Notes: generated from the letters alone by a model not told the origin. DNA of 64,000 nt from Haloarcula sp. DT43 (GCF_037078405.1 NZ_JAYMGZ010000004.1:248001-312000); one strand, 5' to 3'; counted from the stretch's first letter, positions 1-8,870 are shown. Numbers and translations: made by a program.

Positions 1-2
1 AC

Positions 3-1973
3 GGCGACGACGTGACCGTCGTGAAGGTCTGGCCGGCCGACGACGACGGCTCCTTCGTCCGCATCGACTCGGACACGCGGGCCAACGCCGGCGTCAACAT
101 CGGCGACACGGTCACGGTGACCAGCGGGTCGGTCTCCGAGGCGGCCGAAATCGCCGTCCAGCCGGTCGAACCGATGCCCGGCGGCGAGGACTACGAGAGC
201 CTGGTCGGGAAGCGCCTGGTCGACCAGATAATCCAGGCCGACGAGCGGACCCACATCGAGGGGCTTGGGACCTTTCTCGTCCGCAAGACCTCGCCGTCCG
301 GCCCGGTTCGCGTCACCGGGACGACGGCGGTGACCGTGCTGCCGGGCCTCGACGGCGGCGGTGACGCCGGCCAGTCCCCGACCGACGAGGCGACGGCGTC
401 GCCGACCACCGAGACGGACTCGGGCGTGAGCTACGAGGACATCGGTGGCCTCGACGAGGAACTGGACCGCATCCGCGAGATGATAGAGATGCCCCTCTCG
501 GAGCCCGAGGAGTTCCGCCGCCTGGGCATCGACCCCCCGAGCGGCGTCCTGCTACACGGCCCGCCCGGGACGGGCAAGACTCTCATCGCCCGGGCCGTCG
601 CCAACGAGGTCGACGCCTACTTCGACACCATCTCCGGCCCCGAAATAGTCTCGAAGTACAAGGGCGAAAGCGAGGAGCGACTGCGCGAGGCCTTCGAGAC
701 GGCCGAGGAAAACGCCCCGGCTATCCTGTTCGTCGACGAAATCGACTCTATCGCGGGCTCCCGCGACGAGGACGCCGACATGGAGAACCGCGTGGTCGCG
801 CAACTGCTCACGCTGATGGACGGCCTCGAAGACCGCGGGCGCGTCGTCGTCATCGGCGCGACCAACCGCGTCGACGCCATCGACCCCGCCCTGCGTCGGG
901 GCGGGCGCTTCGACCGCGAAATCGAAATCGGCGTCCCCGGCGAACACGGCCGCCGCGAGATTCTGGACGTTCACACGCGTGAGATGCCGCTGGACGAGGA
1001 CGTGGACCTCGACCGCATCGCGGCCCAGACACACGGCTTCGTCGGGGCGGACCTCGCCTCGCTGACCACCGAGGCGGCGATGGCCGCGCTCCGGGCCGAC
1101 CGCGACGACGGCTCGGTCCACCGCGAGGACTTCGAGACCGCCCTGGCGACGGTCGACCCCAGCGCGATGCGGGAGTACGTCGCCGAGTCGCCGACGGCGA
1201 CCTTCGACGACGTGGGCGGGCTGGCCGAGGTCAAACAGACCCTGACCGAGACCATCGAGTGGCCGCTGTCCTACGGGGAGCTGTTCACCGCGACGAACAC
1301 CGACCCGCCCAGCGGCATCCTGCTGTACGGTCCGCCCGGGACGGGGAAGACCCTACTGGCTCGGGCCGTCGCCGGTGAGAGCGACGTGAACTTCATCCAC
1401 GTCGCCGGTCCGGAAATCATGGACCGCTACGTCGGCGAGAGCGAGGAGGCGGTCCGGGAACTGTTCGAGCGCGCCCGCCAGACCGCGCCGAGCATCATCT
1501 TCCTGGACGAAATCGACGCCATCGCCAGCCACCGCGGCCAGGGCAACGAGGTCACCGAGCGCGTCGTCTCGCAACTGCTCGCGGAACTCGACGGCATCAC
1601 CGAGAACCCCAACCTGGTCGTGCTGGCCGCGACCAACCGCCGGGACATGATAGACGACGCGCTGTTGCGGCCGGGCCGGCTGGAACAGCACGTCGAGGTG
1701 CCAAACCCCGACCGGGCGGCCCGCGAGGCGATTCTCGGGGTCCACACCGCCGGGAAACCGCTCGCCGAGGACGTGTCGCTGTCGGCGCTGGCGGCGGAGA
1801 CCGACGGCTTCTCCGGCGCACAGCTGGAGGCCGTCGTCCGCGAGGCGTCGATGCTGGCCATCCGCGAGGTCGCGTCGGCCTACGGACCGGACGCGGCCAC
1901 CGAGAACGCCGACGAGGTCGAGATTACGCCCGAGCACTTCCGGGAGGCCCTAGAGCGGGAACGCACCCGATAG
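3..1973 (+). CDS. Cdc48/VCP-type AAA+ ATPase, 5' end cut by window
   Basis: Double-ring AAA+ unfoldase of the Cdc48/p97 family, expected to extract and unfold proteins for the archaeal proteasome. About 656 residues are visible and the frame is open to the left edge, so the start codon is outside the window. A Cdc48-like double-psi barrel N-domain covers roughly residues 1-110, then an acidic Thr-rich linker. Two AAA modules follow, each with Walker A GPPGTGKT and a Walker B of hhhhDEID type ([16 protein letters not shown]). Module 1 has a standard SRH end (GGRFDRE), while module 2 ends in a less usual PGRLEQH. The N-domain is shorter than in the main CdcH paralogue, so this is likely one of several haloarchaeal Cdc48 paralogues. 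Family is certain, substrates unknown. Confidence 0.93.
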   Translation, partial: GDDVTVVKVWPADDDGSFVRIDSDTRANAGVNIGDTVTVTSGSVSEAAEIAVQPVEPMPGGEDYESLVGKRLVDQIIQADERTHIEGLGTFLVRKTSPSGPVRVTGTTAVTVLPGLDGGGDAGQSPTDEATASPTTETDSGVSYEDIGGLDEELDRIREMIEMPLSEPEEFRRLGIDPPSGVLLHGPPGTGKTLIARAVANEVDAYFDTISGPEIVSKYKGESEERLREAFETAEENAPAILFVDEIDSIAGSRDEDADMENRVVAQLLTLMDGLEDRGRVVVIGATNRVDAIDPALRRGGRFDREIEIGVPGEHGRREILDVHTREMPLDEDVDLDRIAAQTHGFVGADLASLTTEAAMAALRADRDDGSVHREDFETALATVDPSAMREYVAESPTATFDDVGGLAEVKQTLTETIEWPLSYGELFTATNTDPPSGILLYGPPGTGKTLLARAVAGESDVNFIHVAGPEIMDRYVGESEEAVRELFERARQTAPSIIFLDEIDAIASHRGQGNEVTERVVSQLLAELDGITENPNLVVLAATNRRDMIDDALLRPGRLEQHVEVPNPDRAAREAILGVHTAGKPLAEDVSLSALAAETDGFSGAQLEAVVREASMLAIREVASAYGPDAATENADEVEITPEHFREALERERTR

Positions 1974-2061
1974 CGTCGGCGTAGGGGGGATAGCTCTGGC
2001 CGTCGAGTCGGTCAGAAAGGCGAGGAGAGGCGAAAGGTACCGCGCTCCGGGAGAGGAGTAA

Positions 2062-2081
2062 AAGGCTGTCCGGACAGCCTT
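2062..2081. repeat. 20-bp perfect palindrome after the Cdc48-like gene
   Basis: A perfect inverted repeat with no spacer (10 bp each side, arm AAGGCTGTCC) lies 89 bases past the ATPase stop codon. It sits between that gene and the convergent lipoprotein gene. It could be a bidirectional terminator-like hairpin or a protein-binding site; nothing in the sequence decides between these. Confidence 0.6.
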
Positions 2082-2211
2082 GGCGGACGAGCGACGCCGA
2101 GTGGCCGAGCAGCGAGACGGGCGTTAGCGCCGGCATCGACGTGAAAAGCGCCTTGCCGGCAGCTACCCGTAGCGAGTGCACACGCAAAAAAGGCCCGGTG
2201 TCGGGCCGCGG

Positions 2212-3213
2212 CTACGCGTCGTCGTCGGGCGACTCCGCGTCCGGCCCGTCAGCGGCGTCCTGCCGGTCGTCGCCGTCGCTGTCCGCCGCCGTCGACTCCG
2301 ACCGACTCCGTCCCACTAGCGGGAGCGACCGCCCGCGGAGGAGTCGCCGGCCGCCGACGACCGGGACGGCGAGGACGGCGAGCCACGGCGCGAGGCTCGC
2401 TACGGTCACGAGCAGGCCGCGGGTGAACACGTACACGTCAGTCACCGACGAGAGAAACGCCGAGACCAGCGACCGTTCGTGGTACGGTACCTGCTGGGCC
2501 CCCGGCTCCGGTGCCGGCTCGTGCATCTCGACACGTAGCGTCGAGTAGGCGACCCGCTGTTCGAGCGAGCGCTTCTGTGCCTCCAGGCGCTCGATGTCGC
2601 GCTGGACTGACGACAGTTCCTCCTCGATGCGGAGCAGTTCCGCCGTGCTGTTGGCCCGCTCGTAGAAGGTCCGAAGCCTGTCGCGGCGCTCCCGGAGGTT
2701 GGTCAGTCGAGCTTCGAGGTCGACCAGCTGGTCGGTCACGTCCTTTGTCGTGGTTTCCTCCGAGCGGACCGTCCCCTGCTCGTCCACCATCGACTGCATC
2801 GGTCCGTACTCCTCGCTGGGTACTCTGACGACGATGTAACCGGTGTACCAGGTCTCGCCGTCGTCGCGGTGGAGCCGGCGGTTGGAATCGCTCACGTACC
2901 CGCCGGACGCACGCGCCCGAGCGGCGATGGCGTCGGCCGTCGTCGAGTAGTTCTCTACCTCGACGACCATCCGCCCGTTGCGGACGATGGCCCGGTCGGC
3001 CGCCGCGTCGCCGACCTGGACGGCCCCGCCGTCGCCGGAACTCGCCCCGGCGTCCGCCGCTTCGGGCTGACTCGACCCGCCATCGCTGCCGGCCATCTGT
3101 GCGCCGTCGCCGCCTTCTCGTGCCCCGCCTGCGTCGCCGCCCCCGCCCATGCCGGCACAGCCAGCGAGGAGGAGGAGAGCGACGACAGCGAGGACCCTGC
3201 GTCGCGTTGCCAT
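2212..3213 (-). CDS. DUF4349 domain lipoprotein
   Basis: Exported lipoprotein of 333 residues. The chosen start gives MATRRR followed by a hydrophobic stretch and a lipobox (LLLAGC); a further upstream start would add 16 basic residues before the signal and is less likely. After a Gly-rich linker comes a DUF4349 domain (about residues 75-250) with a central coiled coil (LEARLTNLRERRDRLRTF and following). A transmembrane segment lies near residues 265-285, and the tail is acidic. DUF4349 proteins are widespread envelope proteins of unknown function. It converges on the Cdc48-like gene across a 238-base gap. Confidence 0.85.
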   Translation of the reverse strand: MATRRRVLAVVALLLLAGCAGMGGGGDAGGAREGGDGAQMAGSDGGSSQPEAADAGASSGDGGAVQVGDAAADRAIVRNGRMVVEVENYSTTADAIAARARASGGYVSDSNRRLHRDDGETWYTGYIVVRVPSEEYGPMQSMVDEQGTVRSEETTTKDVTDQLVDLEARLTNLRERRDRLRTFYERANSTAELLRIEEELSSVQRDIERLEAQKRSLEQRVAYSTLRVEMHEPAPEPGAQQVPYHERSLVSAFLSSVTDVYVFTRGLLVTVASLAPWLAVLAVPVVGGRRLLRGRSLPLVGRSRSESTAADSDGDDRQDAADGPDAESPDDDA

Positions 3214-3291
3214 ACGGGACGAACTCGTCCTGAGAGGGGCATAACGACGGCGAACGCTCAAAAGCCGCTTTTTGTGAAACGGCCATTGCAG

Positions 3292-4110
3292 TTACGACCA
3301 GTCCGTCCGGCGGTCCGCGAGCGCCGGGAACTCCTCGCGGACCCGGTCGACGCGGGCGGGGTCGAGCGTGGCGGTCACCAGCGCCGGGTCGTCGTCGGCG
3401 CTGGCAAGCGTCGTCCCCCAGGGGTCGTACACCGTCGACCGGCCCAGCAGTTCCGCGTCCTCGAACTCCCCGACGCCGTTAGCCGCGGCGACGTACAGCT
3501 GGTTCTCGACGGCGCGGGCGCGGCCGAACAGTTCCCAGTGCTCGACGCGCGGGTAGGGCCACGCGCTGGGCACGAGCGCCAGCGTCACCCCGTCGTCGAC
3601 GAGCCGGCGGTACAGCTCCGGGAACCGGAGGTCGTAACAGGTGGTGATGCCGACGGTGAACCCCTCGAAATCGACGGTCGGCACCCTCTCGCCCGGTTCG
3701 AGCAGCCGGGACTCCGCGGAGTCGTAGCCGAACAGGTGATGCTTGCGGTACACCGCTCGGCGCTCGCCGTCGCGGTCGAAGAACACGGCGGTGTTTGCCA
3801 GTCCCTCCTCCGTGGGCACGTCGAACCCGCTGTCGGCGCTGGCCGCCAGGTCCTCGACGACGCTGCCGGCAAGCACCGCCACGTCGTGGTCCGTGGCGAC
3901 GCTGCGAATCCGGCCGAGCGTCTCGCCGTCGAGTCCCTCCGCGTTCCGGGCGTAGCGGTCGAACGCGAAGTAGCCGACGTTGAACAGTTCCGGAAGGACG
4001 ACGAGGTCCGCGCCGTCCGCGGCCGCGTCCCTGATAGCGGTCGTCGCGCGGCCGACGTTCTCGGCGACCGAGGCTGACGAGACGTCGACCTGGGCGAGCG
4101 TGACCTTCAT
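3292..4110 (-). CDS. Carbon-nitrogen hydrolase (nitrilase superfamily)
   Basis: Cytoplasmic amidohydrolase of 272 residues, the normal length for the Nit1/omega-amidase-like branch. The Glu-Lys-Cys triad is visible as E41 (LPELFN), K123 (YRKHHL) and C158 (TTCYDLRFPELYR). Enzymes of this type hydrolyse or transfer small amides (omega-amides, deaminated glutathione, N-carbamoyl compounds); the exact substrate cannot be read. The start codon overlaps the stop of the upstream SRPBCC gene by ATGA, so the two are probably one transcript with coupled translation. Confidence 0.88.
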   Translation of the reverse strand: MKVTLAQVDVSSASVAENVGRATTAIRDAAADGADLVVLPELFNVGYFAFDRYARNAEGLDGETLGRIRSVATDHDVAVLAGSVVEDLAASADSGFDVPTEEGLANTAVFFDRDGERRAVYRKHHLFGYDSAESRLLEPGERVPTVDFEGFTVGITTCYDLRFPELYRRLVDDGVTLALVPSAWPYPRVEHWELFGRARAVENQLYVAAANGVGEFEDAELLGRSTVYDPWGTTLASADDDPALVTATLDPARVDRVREEFPALADRRTDWS

Positions 4111-4538
4111 GCTTCTACTTCGAGGTCGTCCCGCAGTGCCTGTTCGAGGTTCCGCATCTCGCCGTCGAGGTTCCGCTTGAAGAACCGCTCGACGCCCGGG
4201 AGCTTCCCGTCGACGATGAACCGGTTCGTCAGTTTCGTGCCGCCGTCGGCCGTCTCTTCGAGTTCGTGCTCCCCCTGGACAGTCATCACTTTCGAGCGGC
4301 CGACGAAGCGGGCGTACTCCGGGCGGCGCTGTTCGACGTCTTCGGTCTTCACCGTCATCGTCTGGTTGACGACCGGTATGGGGAGCTTGATGGACCAGTT
4401 CGCGTGCGTGTCGTCGATGATTTCCCAGTCGGTGACGACGCTGATCGGCCGGGCCCGTTTATCCGGGTCGGTGATGAATTCCCAGACACGCTCCGGTGTG
4501 GCCGGCACAGTCATCGTTCGCTCGACCCGGACAGTCAT
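4107..4538 (-). CDS. SRPBCC family lipid-binding-like protein
   Basis: 143-residue protein of the [11 protein letters not shown] (polyketide cyclase/CoxG-like) fold. The N-terminal pattern VPATPERVWEFITDPDK and the alternating hydrophobic strands through residue 110, followed by a final amphipathic helix, are typical. These proteins bind small hydrophobic ligands in a deep cavity; haloarchaea encode several. It is the first gene of a two-gene unit with the nitrilase-family gene, which suggests but does not prove a shared substrate. Confidence 0.8.
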   Translation of the reverse strand: MTVRVERTMTVPATPERVWEFITDPDKRARPISVVTDWEIIDDTHANWSIKLPIPVVNQTMTVKTEDVEQRRPEYARFVGRSKVMTVQGEHELEETADGGTKLTNRFIVDGKLPGVERFFKRNLDGEMRNLEQALRDDLEVEA

Positions 4539-4605
4539 GGAAGGTACTGGGGACTACTGGCCGATGAATCCACCGATTGTCGCAGTGCGCAAAACCCGAC
4601 GATGG

Positions 4606-4833
4606 CTATCCTGTCGTGGTGACGCGCCACGTCGTCGACCTGGCGCGGCCCCACTTCTCGATTTCGACTTCGTCGGCCTCTTCAGCTAAGCGCGGGAGCC
4701 GCGCTCCCACCTGCTTCGACGAGAGGCCGAGCTGTTTAGCGATGTTCTTCGCGCGGAAGTAACTCTCCCCACGCGAGACGCTGTCCCGGAGATACTCGAG
4801 AATGCGTCGGTCTTCCTCGCTGTAATCGGCCAT
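4606..4833 (-). CDS. Small winged-helix protein (haloarchaeal conserved, DUF7123-like)
   Basis: 75-residue basic/acidic mixed protein with a winged helix-turn-helix: helix 1 EEDRRILEYLRDSV, then AKQLGLSSKQVGARLPRL as the helix-turn-helix. It ends in a short beta wing (WGRARSTTWRV). It resembles a small protein found throughout haloarchaea (DUF7123 by memory, not verified). Regulatory target unknown. A TATA box and a 14-bp inverted repeat sit immediately before the start codon, consistent with self-regulation. Confidence 0.75.
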   Translation of the reverse strand: MADYSEEDRRILEYLRDSVSRGESYFRAKNIAKQLGLSSKQVGARLPRLAEEADEVEIEKWGRARSTTWRVTTTG

Positions 4834-4847
4834 ACCTAAGATTAGGT
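4834..4847. promoter_or_regulatory. Inverted repeat between TATA box and start codon
   Basis: ACCTAA-GA-TTAGGT is a perfect 6-bp inverted repeat with a 2-base spacer. It directly abuts the ATG of the small winged-helix gene (start at 4833) and lies downstream of its TATA box (4854-4861, TTAAAAAC on the minus strand). Because the transcript would be leaderless, a protein bound here would block RNA polymerase, so this is a plausible operator. Confidence 0.55.
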
Positions 4848-4853
4848 CTCAGC

Positions 4854-4861
4854 GTTTTTAA
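4854..4861 (-). promoter_or_regulatory. TATA box of the winged-helix gene
   Basis: TTAAAAAC on the minus strand is centred about 24-25 bases before the start codon at 4833, the spacing expected for a leaderless haloarchaeal transcript. Confidence 0.55.
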
Positions 4862-4897
4862 CGGTTCCCTTCACAGACTCTTCGCTGATACTCGGGG

Positions 4898-5128
4898 TCA
4901 GGCGTCGTAGGCGTGAATCGCCACGACGGCCACGCCCGCGGCCAGCATCGCGAGCCCGAACGCGCCGCCGGAGGTCACGAGGAGATTGCCAGTATCAAGC
5001 TCCTGTGCGTGTAAAATCGCGTAGTTGTAGCTGTTGGTTGCTGTGACCACGGCCGCACCGACGGAGACGAGCCCGAACAGCAGGGCCAGGCCCGTTCCCA
5101 TGTCGCTTTTCGACGCCTTGGAACTCAT
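4898..5128 (-). CDS. Small two-helix membrane protein
   Basis: 76-residue protein with two predicted membrane segments, about residues 11-30 (GTGLALLFGLVSVGAAVVTA) and 52-74. A short extramembrane loop containing NYAILHAQELDTGN lies between them. It resembles small conserved haloarchaeal membrane proteins of unknown role. Divergent from the LEA-domain gene with an 87-base gap. No function is claimed. Confidence 0.7.
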   Translation of the reverse strand: MSSKASKSDMGTGLALLFGLVSVGAAVVTATNSYNYAILHAQELDTGNLLVTSGGAFGLAMLAAGVAVVAIHAYDA

Positions 5129-5181
5129 GTACGACGCTTTCGGTGTTGCCCACTTAGTTCATTCGGGCTGGAGCCACAGGA

Positions 5182-5189
5182 CATATACC
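5182..5189 (+). promoter_or_regulatory. TATA box of the LEA-domain gene
   Basis: CATATACC lies about 30 bases before the ATG at 5216 and decides that start. A GTG at 5195 in the same frame would fall inside the promoter and is rejected. Confidence 0.5.
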
Positions 5190-5215
5190 TGCCCGTGCGA
5201 GAGGCATTGGAAACG

Positions 5216-6412
5216 ATGAGTCGGTTGCGAACAGTCGGTGTGGTCGTCGTCGCGGTCGTCGCTATCGCGGGCGGAAGCGTCGCACTCGGCGTGCTCGGCA
5301 CGCCCGGTGTCGCGTCCGTCGACAACCACTTCGCCGGCGTCTCGAACCAGACGACCACCGTGGTGACGGACCTGACGGTGACCAATCCCAATCCGGTCGG
5401 GGTCCAGCTGGGTGGCGTCGGAATCGACTACACCGTCTCGATGAACGGCGTGGCGATGGCCGGCGGCGACAGGCAGGGCGTCGGCATCGGGACCGGCAAC
5501 ACGACGCTGGAGTTCGCCACCGAGATGCGAAACGACCGCATCCCGCCGTGGTGGGTCACCCACATCGAGAACGGCGAGACGACGACGGTGGGCATCGACG
5601 CGACCGTCACGTCCGAGACGCTCGGCGGCCGCTCGGTGTCGTTCAGCCGTGAGCGCACCATCGAGACGGACCTCCTCGGGCAGTTCAACAGTAGCGAGAC
5701 GCGTCCAGTCGACGCGAACCAGCCGCTCGTTTCGGACCCCGTGCTCTACATCAACGAGACCCGCGGCGCGTGGGACCGGAAGAACCTCACGCGGGCCGAG
5801 ACGCCGCTTGACCTCGGCTTCGACGTGTACAACCCCAAGCCGTACCCCTACACGATTACGAAGGTCGGCTACACTATCCGGATGAACGACGTGACCGTCG
5901 GCGAGGGCGAGACGGACCGGGGCTACGTCCTCGCGCCGGGCGAGGAGACGACGCTCGAAGCGACCACCGCGATTCGAAACGAGAACCTGGACCGCTGGTG
6001 GGTCACCCACCTCCGACGAAACCAGCGGACGGACCTCTACATCGACTTCTACCTCGTGGTCGAGGGTGGCGGCGAGCAGTTCAGGGTCGACCTGGACGCC
6101 ATCGACTACCAGCGAGACATCGAGACGGACATCTTCGGCAACAAGGGGCAGTACCCGACCGGCGACGAAGTCGCGAGCGACACCGGTGCGCCCGATAGTT
6201 CGGCAGCCGACGAGTCGACGGCGACACCGACCGGAACGGAGACGGACGACGGCCTGCTGGACGGTGGGGACACAGCGACGGACGACGGCTTGCTGGACGG
6301 CGGAGGGACGCAGACGGCCACCCCGACCGAAACTGACACGGCCACTGCGACTCCGACGGAGACGGCTACCCCGACCGAAACCGAGACCGACGACGGCGGC
6401 CTCCTCGGGTAG
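5216..6412 (+). CDS. Exported protein with two tandem LEA type-2 domains
   Basis: 398 residues. An N-terminal hydrophobic segment (about 6-26) is a signal or membrane anchor. Two homologous LEA2 (water stress/hypersensitive response) domains follow, about residues 40-155 and 170-305. Each contains a T/V-x-NP-x-P strand, a YT(V/I)xMN strand and the repeated block WWVTH with an upstream MRND/IRNE segment. The two copies show an internal duplication. The C-terminal 80 residues are a Thr/Glu/Asp-rich linker with DDGLLDGG repeated and then TPTET-type repeats. LEA2 domains are immunoglobulin-like and linked to desiccation stress in plants; the function in haloarchaea is unknown. Likely a surface protein. 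Confidence 0.85.
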   Translation: MSRLRTVGVVVVAVVAIAGGSVALGVLGTPGVASVDNHFAGVSNQTTTVVTDLTVTNPNPVGVQLGGVGIDYTVSMNGVAMAGGDRQGVGIGTGNTTLEFATEMRNDRIPPWWVTHIENGETTTVGIDATVTSETLGGRSVSFSRERTIETDLLGQFNSSETRPVDANQPLVSDPVLYINETRGAWDRKNLTRAETPLDLGFDVYNPKPYPYTITKVGYTIRMNDVTVGEGETDRGYVLAPGEETTLEATTAIRNENLDRWWVTHLRRNQRTDLYIDFYLVVEGGGEQFRVDLDAIDYQRDIETDIFGNKGQYPTGDEVASDTGAPDSSAADESTATPTGTETDDGLLDGGDTATDDGLLDGGGTQTATPTETDTATATPTETATPTETETDDGGLLG

Positions 6413-6483
6413 CCGGCCGCCATCGGGGCGGGTCGCCGACATGCCGGAGTTCTCCCGAACCGCAGGCCCGGCGGCGTCGGTGC

Positions 6484-7518
6484 CTATTCGATGGTCGTGT
6501 GCTCGGACTCCTCGTTGAGCGCGAGGTTCGTCGCGATTTCGGCGCTCCGGACCGCGAACTCGGCGGTCTGCTGGAGACTGACGAGCACTTCACGCACTTC
6601 CAGCAGCGCCTCGTTGTCCATCTCCGGCAGGTCGTCTAGAATCTCGTGTTCCTTGTCGCCGATGTCCTTGTACAGCTCCCGGACCTGAATCGCGGTGTCG
6701 TAGTTGCGGTCGACGGCCGCTTGGACCGCGAGTTCGGTGATGTCGTTGACCTGGTCGGTGAATTCGCGGATGCGCCGCATCGTCGAACTGTCGACGTTGA
6801 GCGAGTGGTCCTCGGTCTCCAGGGCGATTTCGGCGATGTCCTCGGCGTTGTCGGCGGTCAGTTCGAGGTTCTTCGCAATCGAGCGGTAGCCGATGAGCGG
6901 GAAGCCGTCGTTGAGGCCGACAGCCCGCGCGAGGTTCGGGTTCTGGTAGGCCGTGAAGATGAGCCGCAACAGGAGGACGAATATCTTGTTGGCCTGCCGC
7001 TCGCGGTTGAGCGCCCGCTGGGCGAGGTCGGGGTTGCCGTGGGCGAGTGACTTCACCGCCTCGTTTCGCATCGTCGAGCCGGTCGATTCCAGCCGTTCGA
7101 GGAGGTTGTTGAGCGTGAAGTCCTCCGGGTCGACCGAACAGCGGATGGCGATTCGGTCGGGCGTCTCCTCGATGACGCCCAGCCCCATCAGCTGGGTCTC
7201 GGCGTTGTAGACGGCGTTGATGTGGGAGGATTCCAGTGTCTCGCCCTCCGGGGCTTCGACGTGGATGACGCGCCGGCCGAGCACGTACTGGGCGACGATG
7301 GCCCGCTCGACGGAGTCGGCGTCGAGGTTCTCTGCGTGGATGATGGCCTCCGACTCTTCCGTCTGCACGGACTCGGGCATGACTGTCAGTGTGCCCTTGC
7401 CGCCCATCCGCAGCGACACCTCGTCGCCTTTCTCGACGTCGTGTGCGCTGGCCCACTCCGCCGGCAACGTCATCGCGAGCGTCGACGGTCCCAATCGCTG
7501 GACTTTCCGGGTTTCCAT
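6484..7518 (-). CDS. PhoU-domain regulator with N-terminal AbrB DNA-binding domain
   Basis: 344 residues. Residues 1-50 form an AbrB/SpoVT swapped-hairpin DNA-binding domain (KVQRLGPSTLAMTLPAEWA, then GDEVSLRM). The rest holds PhoU-type helical bundles, recognised by RxxNDITELAVQAAV and the acidic metal-binding helices near residues 205-330. In haloarchaea this fusion is a known family tied to phosphate or other transport regulation. No phosphate transporter is beside it here, so the target is unknown. The start is preceded by an AT-rich promoter region (7540-7570). Confidence 0.88.
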   Translation of the reverse strand: METRKVQRLGPSTLAMTLPAEWASAHDVEKGDEVSLRMGGKGTLTVMPESVQTEESEAIIHAENLDADSVERAIVAQYVLGRRVIHVEAPEGETLESSHINAVYNAETQLMGLGVIEETPDRIAIRCSVDPEDFTLNNLLERLESTGSTMRNEAVKSLAHGNPDLAQRALNRERQANKIFVLLLRLIFTAYQNPNLARAVGLNDGFPLIGYRSIAKNLELTADNAEDIAEIALETEDHSLNVDSSTMRRIREFTDQVNDITELAVQAAVDRNYDTAIQVRELYKDIGDKEHEILDDLPEMDNEALLEVREVLVSLQQTAEFAVRSAEIATNLALNEESEHTTIE

Positions 7519-7603
7519 ATGTCCTAGTTGGGGGGTGCGATACCTTAATCTTGACTATACATGATAAAATGCCGCGAGCGATATATCATGGCTTGTGCCG
7601 CCG

Positions 7604-8674
7604 TCAGACCACTTCGACGAGCCTGCGCTCGTGCCGGCCGACGCGGACCCGTATCCAGCCGCGCAGGTCCGCGTCCAGTTCCGGGTCGCCGGTGTCGACA
7701 CGGAGCGTCCCGATGCCGTCCAGTTTCCGCCGCGAGGCGACGACTTCGAGGTCACACTGCCTGATGACCGCCGGCGACAGCTGCTGGTTCCCACGGCCGA
7801 ACACGAAGCCCTGCCCGCCGATAGGCGAGACGACGATGACGTTCCGGTCGCCGAGGGCGTCGAGGATATCCGATTCCGCGGCGTCACGGACGAGCACCTC
7901 GCCGTCGCGCCACACGTCCACGCCGAGCGTCGTCCCGTCGAACCCGAGTTCGTCCTTGATAGCGCCGACGGTGCTACCCGGACCGAGGACGTACGTGACG
8001 CCCGCCTCGACGGCGTCGGCGACGCTTTCCGCGAGCGACTCGACGCTCCCGCCGCCCAGCTGCTTGGCCGACTGGCGCTGGTCGGCGACGGGGACCGTGG
8101 CGACCGCCCGCAGTTCCGTGACGACCTCCCCGCCCCTGAACGCGTCCTCGTCGATGTCGTTGACCTCCGCCCGCTCCGTCTCCGAGAAGCGGGCGACGAT
8201 GCGGCCGGCCGCCCGCGGCGACACGCCGAACACGGAGGAGTACACCTTGACGCCCGCGGGAACGCCCAGAATCGGGACCGCCGCGTCCAGTTCGTCGAGG
8301 GTCGTCGCCACGTCCACGGCCGTGCCGTCGCCGCCGACGAACAGAATCACGTCCGCGTCGGCCTCGACGAAGGCCCGAACCGCAGCCCGCGTGTCCTCGC
8401 TCGTCGTCTCATCGGCGTTTACCGGGAACCCGACCACCACGGGGTCGAACCCCACGTCGCGGGCGAGTCCCGCCCCCATCGGGTCGCCGTAGGCGAGCAG
8501 TTCCACGTCCGCTCCGACCTCGGCGAGTGACGCCAGCGCCTGCCGGGCCCGGTCCGGTGCGCGCTGCTCCGCGCCGCGGCGGCGCGCCTCCTCGACTTTC
8601 CCGTCAGTGCCCTTGAGCCCGACGCGCCCGCCCATGCCGGCGATGGGGTTGACGACGACAGCGATACGTCGCAT
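7604..8674 (-). CDS. ATP-NAD kinase family protein
   Basis: 356 residues of the COG3199-type ATP-NAD kinase/AcoX-like family. The diagnostic NAD/diacylglycerol-kinase motif GGDGT is in LFVGGDGTAVD near residue 115, preceded by the N-terminal VVVNPIAGMGG. A PxGVKxYS substrate motif follows. The C-terminal half contains PIGGQGFVFGRGNQQLSP, typical of the family. Its true substrate is not settled; NAD phosphorylation or a related nucleotide is inferred. Single gene, divergent from the 38-residue gene on the other strand. Confidence 0.85.
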   Translation of the reverse strand: MRRIAVVVNPIAGMGGRVGLKGTDGKVEEARRRGAEQRAPDRARQALASLAEVGADVELLAYGDPMGAGLARDVGFDPVVVGFPVNADETTSEDTRAAVRAFVEADADVILFVGGDGTAVDVATTLDELDAAVPILGVPAGVKVYSSVFGVSPRAAGRIVARFSETERAEVNDIDEDAFRGGEVVTELRAVATVPVADQRQSAKQLGGGSVESLAESVADAVEAGVTYVLGPGSTVGAIKDELGFDGTTLGVDVWRDGEVLVRDAAESDILDALGDRNVIVVSPIGGQGFVFGRGNQQLSPAVIRQCDLEVVASRRKLDGIGTLRVDTGDPELDADLRGWIRVRVGRHERRLVEVV

Positions 8675-8753
8675 TCGTCGCCCCTACGCGACCCCGCGGC
8701 AAAAGCGGCCCGGGAACGTGCCTTTCAAGCCACCCCGCACAGAAGCCACTCCC

Positions 8754-8870
8754 ATGTCAGTGGTACTCCAGAGCGGCGTCCAGACAGGCATCATCAACGC
8801 GTCCGGGGCGGCCATCACGCTCGGTGGCCTCCTCCTGACGTTTCTCTGGCTGAACTACCTCTACCGGTAG
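8754..8870 (+). CDS. 38-residue predicted membrane protein
   Basis: Tiny open frame, ATG at 8754, encoding a soluble N-terminal dozen residues and one hydrophobic segment (ITLGGLLLTFLWLNYLYR at the end). A possible TATA element (CCTTTCAAG, about 8720-8728) is near the leaderless distance. It fills the gap between two minus-strand genes exactly and its stop abuts the stop of the convergent gene at 8871. Codon use matches neighbours. Probably a real small protein; function unknown. Confidence 0.6.
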   Translation: MSVVLQSGVQTGIINASGAAITLGGLLLTFLWLNYLYR

